Shown one piece after another: positions 7,375 to 13,170 of a DNA stretch of 13,170 bases. The translations under genes were made by a program, and so were the position numbers. The first letter of the stretch is position 1. Every line of letters starts with the position of its first letter. The notes below the pieces were generated by a model. That model was not told the DNA's origin and searched no databases. It was given only the letters and a program-made list of their open reading frames with translations. The DNA comes from JAHHTP01 sp964587555 (GTDB taxonomy: Bacteria; Bacillota; Clostridia; Oscillospirales; Ruminococcaceae): contig CAZPLR010000047.1 of NCBI GenBank assembly GCA_964587555.1, forward strand, positions 1 through 13,170, written 5' to 3'.

Positions 7375-8085
7375 TCATCCCTCAAAACTCCCTTCGTCAA
7401 CCCATCCATATACGTTGCTCCCGTTCTTCACCCCGATCAGATGCCATGGATGCGCCGCGCCCGCCTTCTGGCATGTGATCTGCGCTTTTCCGGCTTTTCG
7501 CACCCCGCCGGCCGCCTGCGTCCCCGTTGCGCTGACATAGTGCTTTCCCCCACGAAACCATACCTCGTCGCCGATCTTGTACGTCTTCCCTGTTGTATCC
7601 TTCACCGCCCCAGCACTTTCGGCAGCAGACCCCGCCGCCGCTTCTTTGTCCCACTCGTACAGCTTGTATTTCTCGATCAGCGAAATCAGGCTCTCTGCAT
7701 AATTCGGCGCTGTCGCATACCCGCACGCTTTAACCGCCCGGCACGCTTCCTTGTATTCCTTCGCCGCCTTGACCCTCGCATAACGGCTCTTGCAAAGCAG
7801 CGCGCTGTGGTCGGAAATTGATTCCGCAAGCGATGGGTATTTCTTGAACTTCGCTTTGACCGTAACATACTTCCCGTTGACATACTCCTTCGTCATACAT
7901 TCGTAGTACGCTCCATTGTAGCTCCCCTTGATTCCAAACGCATTGTTCGCTTTCACCGTTAATCCGGATTTTAACCATCCGGATTCCAATACCATCTGCG
8001 CCGCTGTCAGCGATGCTAATATCCCGCTTTCCTTCGCGTTCGCAATGACGTCTTCCTTGATCTGCTTTAATACTTCCTCTTGCAT
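7375..8085 (-). CDS. Phage cell-wall hydrolase, GH73 glucosaminidase plus SH3-like binding domain
   Basis: 236 residues. Residues ~10-145 match the GH73/FlgJ-type N-acetylglucosaminidase family, which cuts the glycan chain of peptidoglycan: 'SLTAAQMVLESGWLKSGL' contains the presumed catalytic Glu34, followed by 'NNAFGIKGSY' and 'AESISDHSALLCKSRYA'. An Ala/Gly-rich linker (~150-165) leads to a C-terminal SH3-like wall-binding module ('KIGDEVWFRGGKHYVS', 'HPWHLIGVKNGSNVYGWVD') common in Clostridia endolysins. No signal peptide is visible. AAGGAGGAG lies 4 nt upstream of the ATG. It is the first gene after the cassette promoter and terminator. No holin is visible, so it may be a virion-carried entry enzyme rather than a lysis enzyme. 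It is followed by 118 bp without a gene. Confidence 0.88.
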   Translation of the reverse strand: MQEEVLKQIKEDVIANAKESGILASLTAAQMVLESGWLKSGLTVKANNAFGIKGSYNGAYYECMTKEYVNGKYVTVKAKFKKYPSLAESISDHSALLCKSRYARVKAAKEYKEACRAVKACGYATAPNYAESLISLIEKYKLYEWDKEAAAGSAAESAGAVKDTTGKTYKIGDEVWFRGGKHYVSATGTQAAGGVRKAGKAQITCQKAGAAHPWHLIGVKNGSNVYGWVDEGSFEG

Positions 8086-8110
8086 TTTTCTCCTCCTTAT
8101 TTCTGCAAAT

Positions 8111-8155
8111 AAAAAAACCGAACGGCTTCATCCCCCTCGGAGATGCGCCCTTCGG
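8111..8155 (-). terminator. Intrinsic terminator in the 5' leader of the phage operon
   Basis: On the minus strand, CCGAA (8155-8151) pairs with TTCGG (8122-8118). Inside, a 7-bp stem CATCTCC/GGGGATG with a GAG loop forms, and seven T residues (8117-8111) follow. It lies about 35-75 nt after the predicted transcription start and before the first gene, so it should end most transcripts unless there is antitermination. An upstream GACC/GGTC hairpin and an alternative GGTC/GGCC pairing could compete with it. Confidence 0.75.
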
Positions 8156-8194
8156 CCATCGACCTTACTCGGTCTTACTTATTTCATTGTACTA

Positions 8195-8223
8195 ATTATA
8201 ACATATTCTTTTCACCATGTCAA
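8195..8223 (-). promoter_or_regulatory. Consensus sigma-A promoter of the phage cassette
   Basis: On the minus strand TTGACA (8223-8218) is followed by exactly 17 bp and TATAAT (8200-8195), with an extended -10 TG one base before it. Both hexamers are perfect. Transcription should begin near 8188 and run leftward into the leader terminator and the lysin gene. Such strength is unusual for a prophage late operon, where activation is normally needed. Confidence 0.88.
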
Positions 8224-8487
8224 CATTTGTTCCGCAGAAATAAGGTTATAAAAACATATATTCTTTTGTATAAACTCAAGTAAAATTTCCTACTTTCCCA
8301 GAATCCCGCCCAATCTCCGTCAAATCACGTGCGCAACCAACCATTCTTCGCCGTCTCTCCGTCTTTCAAAATCCAAAGCGAAATCCGTCCGCCGCCTGCC
8401 TCAGATCAACCGCCTTATTCTCTCCAAAAAAAAATCATCCTCCGCCCCTCCAAAACATTTCATAATTTATCGGCAACGCTTCTATTT

Positions 8488-8700
8488 TCCTTAAATGGGA
8501 TTTCGGATGTCACCATCTCTTACGACGAGGAAACCGTTACCTTCTATCAGCCGGACAGCGAAGAACTCGTCATTCAGGAATACATACCCCAAAACAAAGA
8601 CTCCTGCTGCGCAAGCGTAAAGCGGCAAAACGATCGTATCCATATCAACGATGGCGGCAGATGGATTTCCTCCGTATTCCTTCGCTTTCTCATCCCTTAA
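8488..8700 (+). pseudogene. Fragment of a DUF4097-like gene
   Basis: The plus-strand frame contains 'DVTISYDEETVTFYQPDSEE' and 'IQEYIPQN', then 'DRIHINDGGR', a pattern typical of the N-terminal part of DUF4097 (putative adhesin-like beta-helix) proteins in Clostridia. It breaks off with a stop shortly after 'WISSVFLRFLIP', far short of the family's usual length. No start codon with a ribosome binding site is present; the frame merely remains open back to a GTG at 8329. The region 8250-8487 shows no other gene. I read it as a decayed remnant at the phage/chromosome junction. A small real protein is possible but less likely. Confidence 0.45.
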
Positions 8701-8743
8701 GCCCCGCTTCACATGAAAAATCCAAATCGATCTCTCAGCCTCA

Positions 8744-8772
8744 TTGACTCTCCTCCCCAAAAATGCTATACT
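8744..8772 (+). promoter_or_regulatory. Promoter of the dipeptide epimerase gene
   Basis: TTGACT (8744-8749), a 17-bp spacer and TATACT (8767-8772), each one base from consensus, predict a start near 8779 and an untranslated leader of about 57 nt before the ATG at 8836. Confidence 0.72.
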
Positions 8773-8835
8773 AATAATAGGCATCCGTCACACGTTACAT
8801 ATCCTGCAAAATTCCATATAAAAGGAGTCTTCCTA

Positions 8836-9912
8836 ATGAAAATCACCTCTGTTTCCTGCTCACCCTTGAGCATTCCTTTGCGTAAACCGTTTAAAACTGC
8901 TGTCCGCACCGCCACTCATATCGATGACCTCGTTATTATGATCCATACCGACGACGGAACCGTCGGCGTCGGCGCGGCTCCCCCTTCCGAAAAAGTCACC
9001 GGGGATTCTACCTCCGGCTGCGCTTCCGTCATTCAAAATATCATCGCTCCGCAGATCATCGGCATGGATATCGCCGATAAGGATTCTATTCTCCGTATGA
9101 TCCAAAATTCCTGCGTCCATAACACCTGTGCAAAGGCAGGCGTCGATATCGCAGTCCACGATCTCTATGCCAAAATGCTGCGTCTTCCGCTTTACCGTAC
9201 CCTCGGCGGCGCATCTGACCGCATTGAAACGGATCTCACCATCAGCGTCGGCGATGTCGGTCAAATGGTCAAGGATAGCGTTGAAGCAGTCAGCCGCGGT
9301 TATCGCATCCTGAAAATAAAAGTTGGCAAAGATGTAAAAACCGATCTCATCCGCATCACTGAGATACGAAAGGCTGTCGGCAGCGAGATAAAGCTCCGCG
9401 TCGATGCAAATCAGGGCTGGACGCCGAAAGAGGCTGTCCGCATCATCTCCAATTTTGAGGATCATGATCTCGATATTGAGCTGATCGAGCAGCCAACCCC
9501 ATATTATGATCTCGACGGCTTGCGCTATGTCACCCAGAATTGCCATACCGACGTCATGGCGGATGAGGCTGTTTTCTCCTTCCGCGACGCAATTGGGGTG
9601 ATTACCACCCGCGCCGCTGACCTCATCAATATCAAGCTGATGAAAACCGGCGGTATCGGCAGCGCAATGAAAATCGCCGCCGCCGCAGAGGAATACGGCG
9701 TAAAATGTATGATCGGCTGTATGCTCGAGAACCCAATCGGTATCATCGCCGCCGCTCATTTCGGCGCATCTCAGCCCATCGTTTCGTACGCAGATCTGGA
9801 TGGCATCGGTCTTGCCGCTTATAATCCGGTTAAGGGCGGCGTCGTTGAACAAGGCGGAATGCTGGTCTTGACCTCCGAGCCCGGCCTTGGCGTTTCTCTG
9901 CCCATAGCGTAA
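8836..9912 (+). CDS. Dipeptide epimerase, L-Ala-D/L-Glu type (enolase superfamily)
   Basis: 358 residues from the ATG at 8836 (AAAAGGAG 8 nt upstream); the longer open frame back to 8713 overlaps the promoter and is rejected. The enzyme inverts the alpha carbon of the second residue in dipeptides such as L-Ala-D-Glu, feeding murein peptide recycling in the cytoplasm. The active-site pattern is complete: KxK at 160-162 (LKIKVG), metal ligands Asp190 (RVDANQGW), Glu218 (IEQP) and Asp243 (MADEAV), Lys267 on the other face (NIKLMKTGG), and the dipeptide-binding DxD at 320-322 (YADLDG). Numbering is within one residue of the B. subtilis enzyme as I recall it, and Arg24 is also present. The gene stands alone on the opposite strand from all its neighbours, with its own promoter and terminator and no peptide-recycling partners in view. 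True substrate is not certain. Confidence 0.92.
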   Translation: MKITSVSCSPLSIPLRKPFKTAVRTATHIDDLVIMIHTDDGTVGVGAAPPSEKVTGDSTSGCASVIQNIIAPQIIGMDIADKDSILRMIQNSCVHNTCAKAGVDIAVHDLYAKMLRLPLYRTLGGASDRIETDLTISVGDVGQMVKDSVEAVSRGYRILKIKVGKDVKTDLIRITEIRKAVGSEIKLRVDANQGWTPKEAVRIISNFEDHDLDIELIEQPTPYYDLDGLRYVTQNCHTDVMADEAVFSFRDAIGVITTRAADLINIKLMKTGGIGSAMKIAAAAEEYGVKCMIGCMLENPIGIIAAAHFGASQPIVSYADLDGIGLAAYNPVKGGVVEQGGMLVLTSEPGLGVSLPIA

Positions 9913-9929
9913 AATAAACCCAATCATCG

Positions 9930-9964
9930 ACAGCGCCAGAGTAATCCTCCGGCGCTGTTTCAAT
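9930..9964 (+). terminator. Terminator after the epimerase, possibly bidirectional
   Basis: ACAGCGCC (9930-9937) pairs with GGCGCTGT (9951-9958) with an inner GAG/CTC, followed by a short, interrupted T stretch (TTTCAATT counting the arm's last T). It starts 18 nt after the epimerase stop and also lies 49 nt beyond the end of the converging PAP2 gene, so it may serve both. Confidence 0.7.
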
Positions 9965-10006
9965 TACATGATATTTTGCTTAAAACATGCCGTCCGCAGC
10001 ATCCAT

Positions 10007-10480
10007 TTAGGTTCCCGCTTTTTTGCCCCAACAAAAATAAAACGCTGCCCCGCTTAATACGTCCTTTACATGGTGATCTCCGGATAAAACCCGCAGCGCC
10101 CCCAGCGCTCCCGCAAGTCCCAGCGCGGCTTTCCCCGCCTTCCGGTTTTCCTCCATGACCGCCCGCGCAATGATGAACCCGCTCGCCGCGTGCCGCGATG
10201 GAAAGCTCTTTCCTTCCCGCCCGCGTAAGATCGGCTCAAAATCCTCCTCCTCGTAAGGACGCGGCGCGTTAATCGCCGCTCGCATCCCCGTCGCAAGCAG
10301 AAACTTCCCCGCGGGTATCAGGAAGTACCGCACCCATTTTCCGCGCTTAACTGCTTTCACGCCAAAGTAAAAATACATTCCGCCTAAAACGATCGGGATC
10401 GCCCTGCTCCCAATCCGAACAAATTCGCTTCCGCCCCGTATCTCACGCACTTTCTCCACAATCCGCTTGTATTCCATCAT
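10007..10480 (-). CDS. PAP2-family membrane phosphatase
   Basis: 157 residues with hydrophobic stretches near 27-44, 52-65, 118-132 and 141-151. The three phosphatase motifs are visible: motif 1 as RAAINAPRP (67-75), where the usual Lys of KX6RP is Arg; motif 2 as PSRH (94-97) with His97; and motif 3 as R130-x5-H136-x3-D140. Members remove phosphate from lipid phosphates such as phosphatidic acid, phosphatidylglycerophosphate or undecaprenyl pyrophosphate at the membrane; which one here cannot be told. It is short for the family, suggesting a compact version. The ATG at 10480 follows AAGGGGG; an ATG one codon later is equally possible. It is the last gene of the yigZ operon, 35 bp after the two-TM protein. 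Confidence 0.85.
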   Translation of the reverse strand: MMEYKRIVEKVREIRGGSEFVRIGSRAIPIVLGGMYFYFGVKAVKRGKWVRYFLIPAGKFLLATGMRAAINAPRPYEEEDFEPILRGREGKSFPSRHAASGFIIARAVMEENRKAGKAALGLAGALGALRVLSGDHHVKDVLSGAAFYFCWGKKAGT

Positions 10481-10515
10481 ATCCCCCTTGAAAAAGCCGC
10501 CGCCTTATCCTTCGC

Positions 10516-11058
10516 TTACGCATTCTCCGCTTTCCGCATCCCGATCACCGCAGCTCCGCATTTTTCGAATAAAAAGCCATCCACGTCCGGTCGTGTCATA
10601 ACCGATGTCCGCGCATCAGGGTCTAAATACCGCACAAGTATAATAACCCCGCTCTCCCGCTTCGCAAAGCTGATTACGAAACTGCTCGGAAACTGTGGAC
10701 GCAGACTTCCCCTGCGGCAGTATAACGCTAATTCCCCCGTCCGCGCTTCGCTGTCCCAACTGAAATCATAGTCGAGCGGGTCGCTCTCCGATTTCTTCTC
10801 TAACGAAGAAATACATCGCTCAATCTCCCATTCCGTCCGATAAATCACCCCGCGCGGGAAACCAACGTATAGCCCTTCCTTTGGCGCAGCTTTCTCGATC
10901 TCCTTGCGCTGCCCCCGCCGAAGCAGATAGAACACCACCGCTCCGACCGCTACAATCGCTATCCCGATGTATGCGTTAAATCCATATCCTAACGCCGCTA
11001 AAATCATCCAAAATAATAGCCCTATTACCAATAAGACCTTCTTTTTCTTCTCGCTCAT
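10516..11058 (-). CDS. Two-TM membrane protein with cytoplasmic domain, unknown function
   Basis: 180 residues. A short basic N-terminus (MSEKKKK) precedes two hydrophobic helices at about 8-25 and 28-47, with the start of a basic segment (RRGQRKE) just after, so both ends should lie in the cytoplasm. The remaining ~125 residues form a soluble domain with alternating beta-like segments ('GLYVGFPRGVIYRTEW', 'GELALYCRRGSLRPQF', 'SGVIILVRYLDPDA'). I do not recognise a family. AAAGGAG lies 8 nt before the ATG. The ATG overlaps the stop of a possible 30-residue upstream frame as ATGA, and the PAP2 gene follows after 35 bp, so it is co-transcribed and may work at the membrane with the phosphatase. 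Confidence 0.8.
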   Translation of the reverse strand: MSEKKKKVLLVIGLLFWMILAALGYGFNAYIGIAIVAVGAVVFYLLRRGQRKEIEKAAPKEGLYVGFPRGVIYRTEWEIERCISSLEKKSESDPLDYDFSWDSEARTGELALYCRRGSLRPQFPSSFVISFAKRESGVIILVRYLDPDARTSVMTRPDVDGFLFEKCGAAVIGMRKAENA

Positions 11059-11147
11059 CGCTGCCGCTCCTTTCTTGACTGCATCAGCATAAAGTACCGA
11101 TCGATCCTGCGCTTAACCTCCGGCAATGATGGAAAACGCAGCCCCAC
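11055..11147 (-). CDS. Possible 30-residue basic protein coupled to the two-TM gene
   Basis: A frame with GTG at 11147 ends in TGA sharing ATGA with the next gene's start, the classic sign of translational coupling. The peptide begins (M)GLRFPSLPEVKRRIDRYFM and ends with a basic RKERQR, probably one amphipathic helix. GAGGGGAG lies about 12 nt before the GTG, farther than ideal. The same frame is open all the way back to the stop of the radical SAM gene at 11274, so the true start, if any, is unclear. The stretch 11148-11273 otherwise holds only another short frame (ATG at 11259). No family is recognised. Confidence 0.33.
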   Translation of the reverse strand: MGLRFPSLPEVKRRIDRYFMLMQSRKERQR

Positions 11148-11273
11148 TCCGCCGCAAAACTCCCCTCGGCTTACAGGGCTTGCTAAGAACCGCCTTCGGC
11201 GAGAATTGCCGAGATATGCCGGCTCCTTCTCTTTTCCCGGCTTTTTTCTGCATCGTAAAATTCCATAGCCGCC

Positions 11274-12155
11274 TTAGATCCCCGATAGGTCGAATACCGG
11301 TGTGTATCCCAAATCCGCCGACTCCTTCTCCTGCATGTATCCCTCCGTCAGCCCTAAATCTATCATCCGCTCGCTGACACGGTCATACTCTAACGTCGTA
11401 ATTCTCCGCCGTAACTCTGGAAATTCTCCCGCTTGATAACACGGCACATATTGCCGCATAAGGCTTACCCATACCTCGCCCGGTGCAAACGTCTCCGCAA
11501 TCCATTCTAATACCCGCTTGCTGTCATCCTTCCCGCCCGGTAATACTAAGTGCCGGATCATGACCCCGCGCTTCATAAGCCCGTCCGCGCCAAGCTCCAC
11601 ATTGCCGGTTTGTCGCTGCATCTCGCGGATCGCCGCCGTCGCCACCTCAAAATAGTTCGCCGCTTTCGAGTACCGCAGCGCTCGCTGCTCATCCGCATAC
11701 TTCAGATCCGGCAGGTATATGTCAATCAGCCCCTCTAAACGCCGCAGCTGCGCAGCGTCCTCGTATCCTCCGGTGTTGTAGATTACCGGAATATGCAGCT
11801 TTCCCTGCACCAAAAGCAGGCTTTCCCGTACCCATGGCAGATATTGCGCAGCGCTAATTAGGTCGATGCTGTCGGCTCCCTCTGCCTGCAGACGGAGGTA
11901 AATGTCCGCTAAATCTCTGACGCTGATCTCTTTCCCGTAATTCTTCGCGCTGATCTCCCAGTTCTGACAATAACAGCATTTTAATACGCATCCTGAAAAA
12001 AATACGGCTCCAGTCCCGTTTCCTCCGCTGATGCACGGCTCCTCCCAACGATGTATCATCGCCTTCGCTACCCGCGGCAGCATCCCGCCGCCACAGATTC
12101 CCGGCTGTATCGATCTGTCAATCCCGCATTTTCGCGGGCATATCTCACACTTCAT
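11274..12155 (-). CDS. PflX-like radical SAM protein (COG1313 type)
   Basis: 293 residues from the ATG at 12155. The N-terminus begins MKCEICPRKCGIDR, with four conserved Cys at about 3, 6, 10 and 21 that probably bind an extra iron-sulfur cluster. The radical SAM signature CxxxCxxC is at 56-63 (CVLKCCYC), preceded by GTGAVFFSG. 'DIYLPDLKYAD' and 'VMIRHLVLPGG' in the barrel and the ending 'YTPVFDLSGI' fit the family. These are called putative pyruvate formate-lyase activating enzymes, but the target is unknown. The frame extends to a GTG at 12203, 16 bp after yigZ, with a poor ribosome binding site; the ATG has AGAGG at 9 nt, and family members often start right at this Cys motif. The longer start would add 16 residues. 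Confidence 0.87.
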   Translation of the reverse strand: MKCEICPRKCGIDRSIQPGICGGGMLPRVAKAMIHRWEEPCISGGNGTGAVFFSGCVLKCCYCQNWEISAKNYGKEISVRDLADIYLRLQAEGADSIDLISAAQYLPWVRESLLLVQGKLHIPVIYNTGGYEDAAQLRRLEGLIDIYLPDLKYADEQRALRYSKAANYFEVATAAIREMQRQTGNVELGADGLMKRGVMIRHLVLPGGKDDSKRVLEWIAETFAPGEVWVSLMRQYVPCYQAGEFPELRRRITTLEYDRVSERMIDLGLTEGYMQEKESADLGYTPVFDLSGI

Positions 12156-12219
12156 CCCTGCCAGCCTCTTACTATCATAATACCTCCGCTCCCCTTTGCT
12201 CACACCTCATCGCTGTCCC

Positions 12220-12840
12220 TTAAATTACTTCATACCCCAGCTCCATTACCGTAATCTCCCCGCTGCCCAGCGTGATCTCCCGCACCCATTCGGTGAATCG
12301 CTCGACCTCGCTGTGGTGCAGTAATACCTTTAAAGTCACCGCTTCCGTATATGCAATATCCATTACCTTCGCTCGGAATCCGTCAAGCCCTCTCGATATG
12401 CCGCCGTATGCGCCGTAGCTGACCCTCACTGTCGCTTCATAGCAGCGCGTCCGCTCCTCTTTTCCGCCGGCGTCAATCGCCGCCTTCGCTCCTTTCGCAT
12501 ATGCGCGGATTAGCCCGCCTGCCCCTAATAGAATCCCTCCAAAATACCGCGTGATCACAACACAGACGTTCACAAGCCCCTCGCGCTCAATTACCTCTAA
12601 CGCCGGCACGCCCGCTGTTCCCGCCGGCTCTCCGTCGTCAGAGTATCGCTTTACGCCGCCGCGTAGGATGTAAACCCATACGTTGTGCGTCGCCCCGCGC
12701 TCCTCTCTGCGTATCCGCTCAATAAAATCATGCGCGTCTTTCTCGCAGGTGATCGGCGCAATCCGCCCGATAAACTCCGATTTCCGCTCAATAAACCTGC
12801 CTTCTCCGACTCCCGCGGCAGTAAAATAGCTTAACTCCAT
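12220..12840 (-). CDS. yigZ: YigZ/IMPACT family protein
   Basis: 206 residues, the usual family length. The N-terminal IMPACT (UPF0029) domain, about 15-130, shows 'FIERKSEFIGRIAPI', 'ATHNVWVYILRGG', 'SDDGEPAGTAGVP' and 'VITRYFGGILLGAGGLIRAY'. A DUF1949-type C-terminal domain follows from about 135. In eukaryotes IMPACT modulates the Gcn2 translation-stress pathway; bacterial YigZ has no firmly settled role, though its fold suggests ribosome or RNA-related work. The ATG at 12840 follows AAGGGGAA. It is the first gene of the four- to five-gene minus-strand operon. No clear promoter of its own is visible; it lies 54 bp after the T-rich end of the tRNA terminator. Confidence 0.92.
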   Translation of the reverse strand: MELSYFTAAGVGEGRFIERKSEFIGRIAPITCEKDAHDFIERIRREERGATHNVWVYILRGGVKRYSDDGEPAGTAGVPALEVIEREGLVNVCVVITRYFGGILLGAGGLIRAYAKGAKAAIDAGGKEERTRCYEATVRVSYGAYGGISRGLDGFRAKVMDIAYTEAVTLKVLLHHSEVERFTEWVREITLGSGEITVMELGYEVI

Positions 12841-12893
12841 CTCGATTCCCCTTTCCTTGTCGTACAGACCCTCCCTCTGTAAACCGCATCATC

Positions 12894-12950
12894 AAAATAT
12901 ATAAAAATGTCCCCTTTCGTCAGACCTTTATTCTTGTCCAACAAAAGGGG
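12894..12950 (-). terminator. Terminator downstream of tRNA-Arg
   Basis: On the minus strand CCCCTTTTG (12950-12942) pairs with CGAAAGGGG (12919-12911) as a 9-bp stem including one G-T pair, with a 22-nt loop and a downstream ACATTTTTATATATTTT tail. It lies 33 nt past the tRNA end. The long loop lowers certainty slightly. Confidence 0.65.
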
Positions 12951-12982
12951 AAACATCTCAAGCCGATACGCTTTCTCTTAAG

Positions 12983-13057
<75 letters not shown>

Positions 13058-13084
13058 TGTCAGTCATATCCTTAACGCTTATAT

Positions 13085-13114
13085 ATTTTACCACACCCCT
13101 GTCCTCCCTGTCAA
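13085..13114 (-). promoter_or_regulatory. Promoter of tRNA-Arg
   Basis: On the minus strand TTGACA (13114-13109), an 18-bp spacer and TAAAAT (13090-13085) lie about 29 bp before the tRNA 5' end. The remaining bases 13115-13170 show no gene. Confidence 0.75.
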
Positions 13115-13170
13115 CCCCTAACATTAAAAACTGTCGTTTTGACCAATTTTTCTCAATTTGAAGCCAGATC

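Larger units (their letters stand above)
8095..8245. repeat. 12-bp perfect inverted repeats flanking the phage promoter/leader block
   Basis: CCTTATTTCTGC at 8095-8106 and its exact reverse complement GCAGAAATAAGG at 8234-8245 enclose 127 bp holding the whole promoter, the leader and the intrinsic terminator. The match stops sharply on both sides of each copy. The left copy overlaps the lysin ribosome binding site; the right copy is upstream of the promoter and so is not transcribed, which rules out a simple RNA hairpin. Candidate explanations are an invertible promoter, a pair of operator sites, or chance. Confidence 0.6.

Noticed and set aside
8111..8190. Resemblance of GCCGAAGGGC in the leader to a glycine riboswitch core
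   Set aside because: The match is one short word; the rest of the glycine aptamer is absent and the word is explained as part of the terminator stem.
8329..8487. N-terminal extension of the DUF4097-like frame back to a GTG
   Set aside because: No ribosome binding site and Pro/Ser-rich sequence without family resemblance; it is probably non-coding.
8860..9963. 367-codon open frame on the minus strand opposite the epimerase
   Set aside because: It starts with TTG inside the terminator hairpin, has no ribosome binding site or recognisable family, and mirrors the codon bias of the well-supported epimerase, so it is an antisense shadow.

Overview
The window looks like a piece of a Clostridia-type Bacillota chromosome. 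Strong GGAGG-type ribosome binding sites lie close to most starts, base composition is mid-GC, and the housekeeping genes are typical of that group (PflX-like radical SAM protein, YigZ, PAP2 phosphatase, Ala-Glu-type dipeptide epimerase). Nearly all genes are on the minus strand. The plus strand looks rich in C and T throughout, as expected if minus is the leading strand.

Left part, about 1-8250: a phage virion cassette transcribed right to left. From its promoter it reads: GH73 cell-wall hydrolase, portal protein with an inserted Cys-rich zinc-ribbon-like segment, a small protein, a head-tail adaptor-like protein, two very small proteins, a scaffold-like protein, the major capsid protein, a large nozzle-like structural protein, and the N-terminal part of a tail protein that runs off the left edge. 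No terminase, integrase, repressor, holin, sheath, tail-tube or tape-measure gene is visible. The layout fits a short-tailed phage or a phage-derived particle, but the left end is missing.

Control region, 8086-8250: a near-perfect sigma-A promoter (TTGACA, 17 bp, extended -10 TATAAT) fires toward the phage cassette. About 75 nt later it meets a strong intrinsic terminator that lies before the first gene. This promoter-leader-terminator block is flanked by a perfect 12-bp inverted repeat, the layout of an invertible (phase-variable) promoter. That is the most interesting signal in the window and it remains a hypothesis.

Junction, 8250-8740: mostly non-coding, with the fragment of a DUF4097-like gene. 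Next comes a plus-strand dipeptide epimerase with its own promoter and terminator.

Right part, 10007-13114: a minus-strand chromosomal operon, yigZ - pflX-like radical SAM - possible 30-aa ORF - two-TM protein of unknown function - PAP2 phosphatase. It is preceded by a tRNA-Arg(ACG) gene with its own promoter and terminator.
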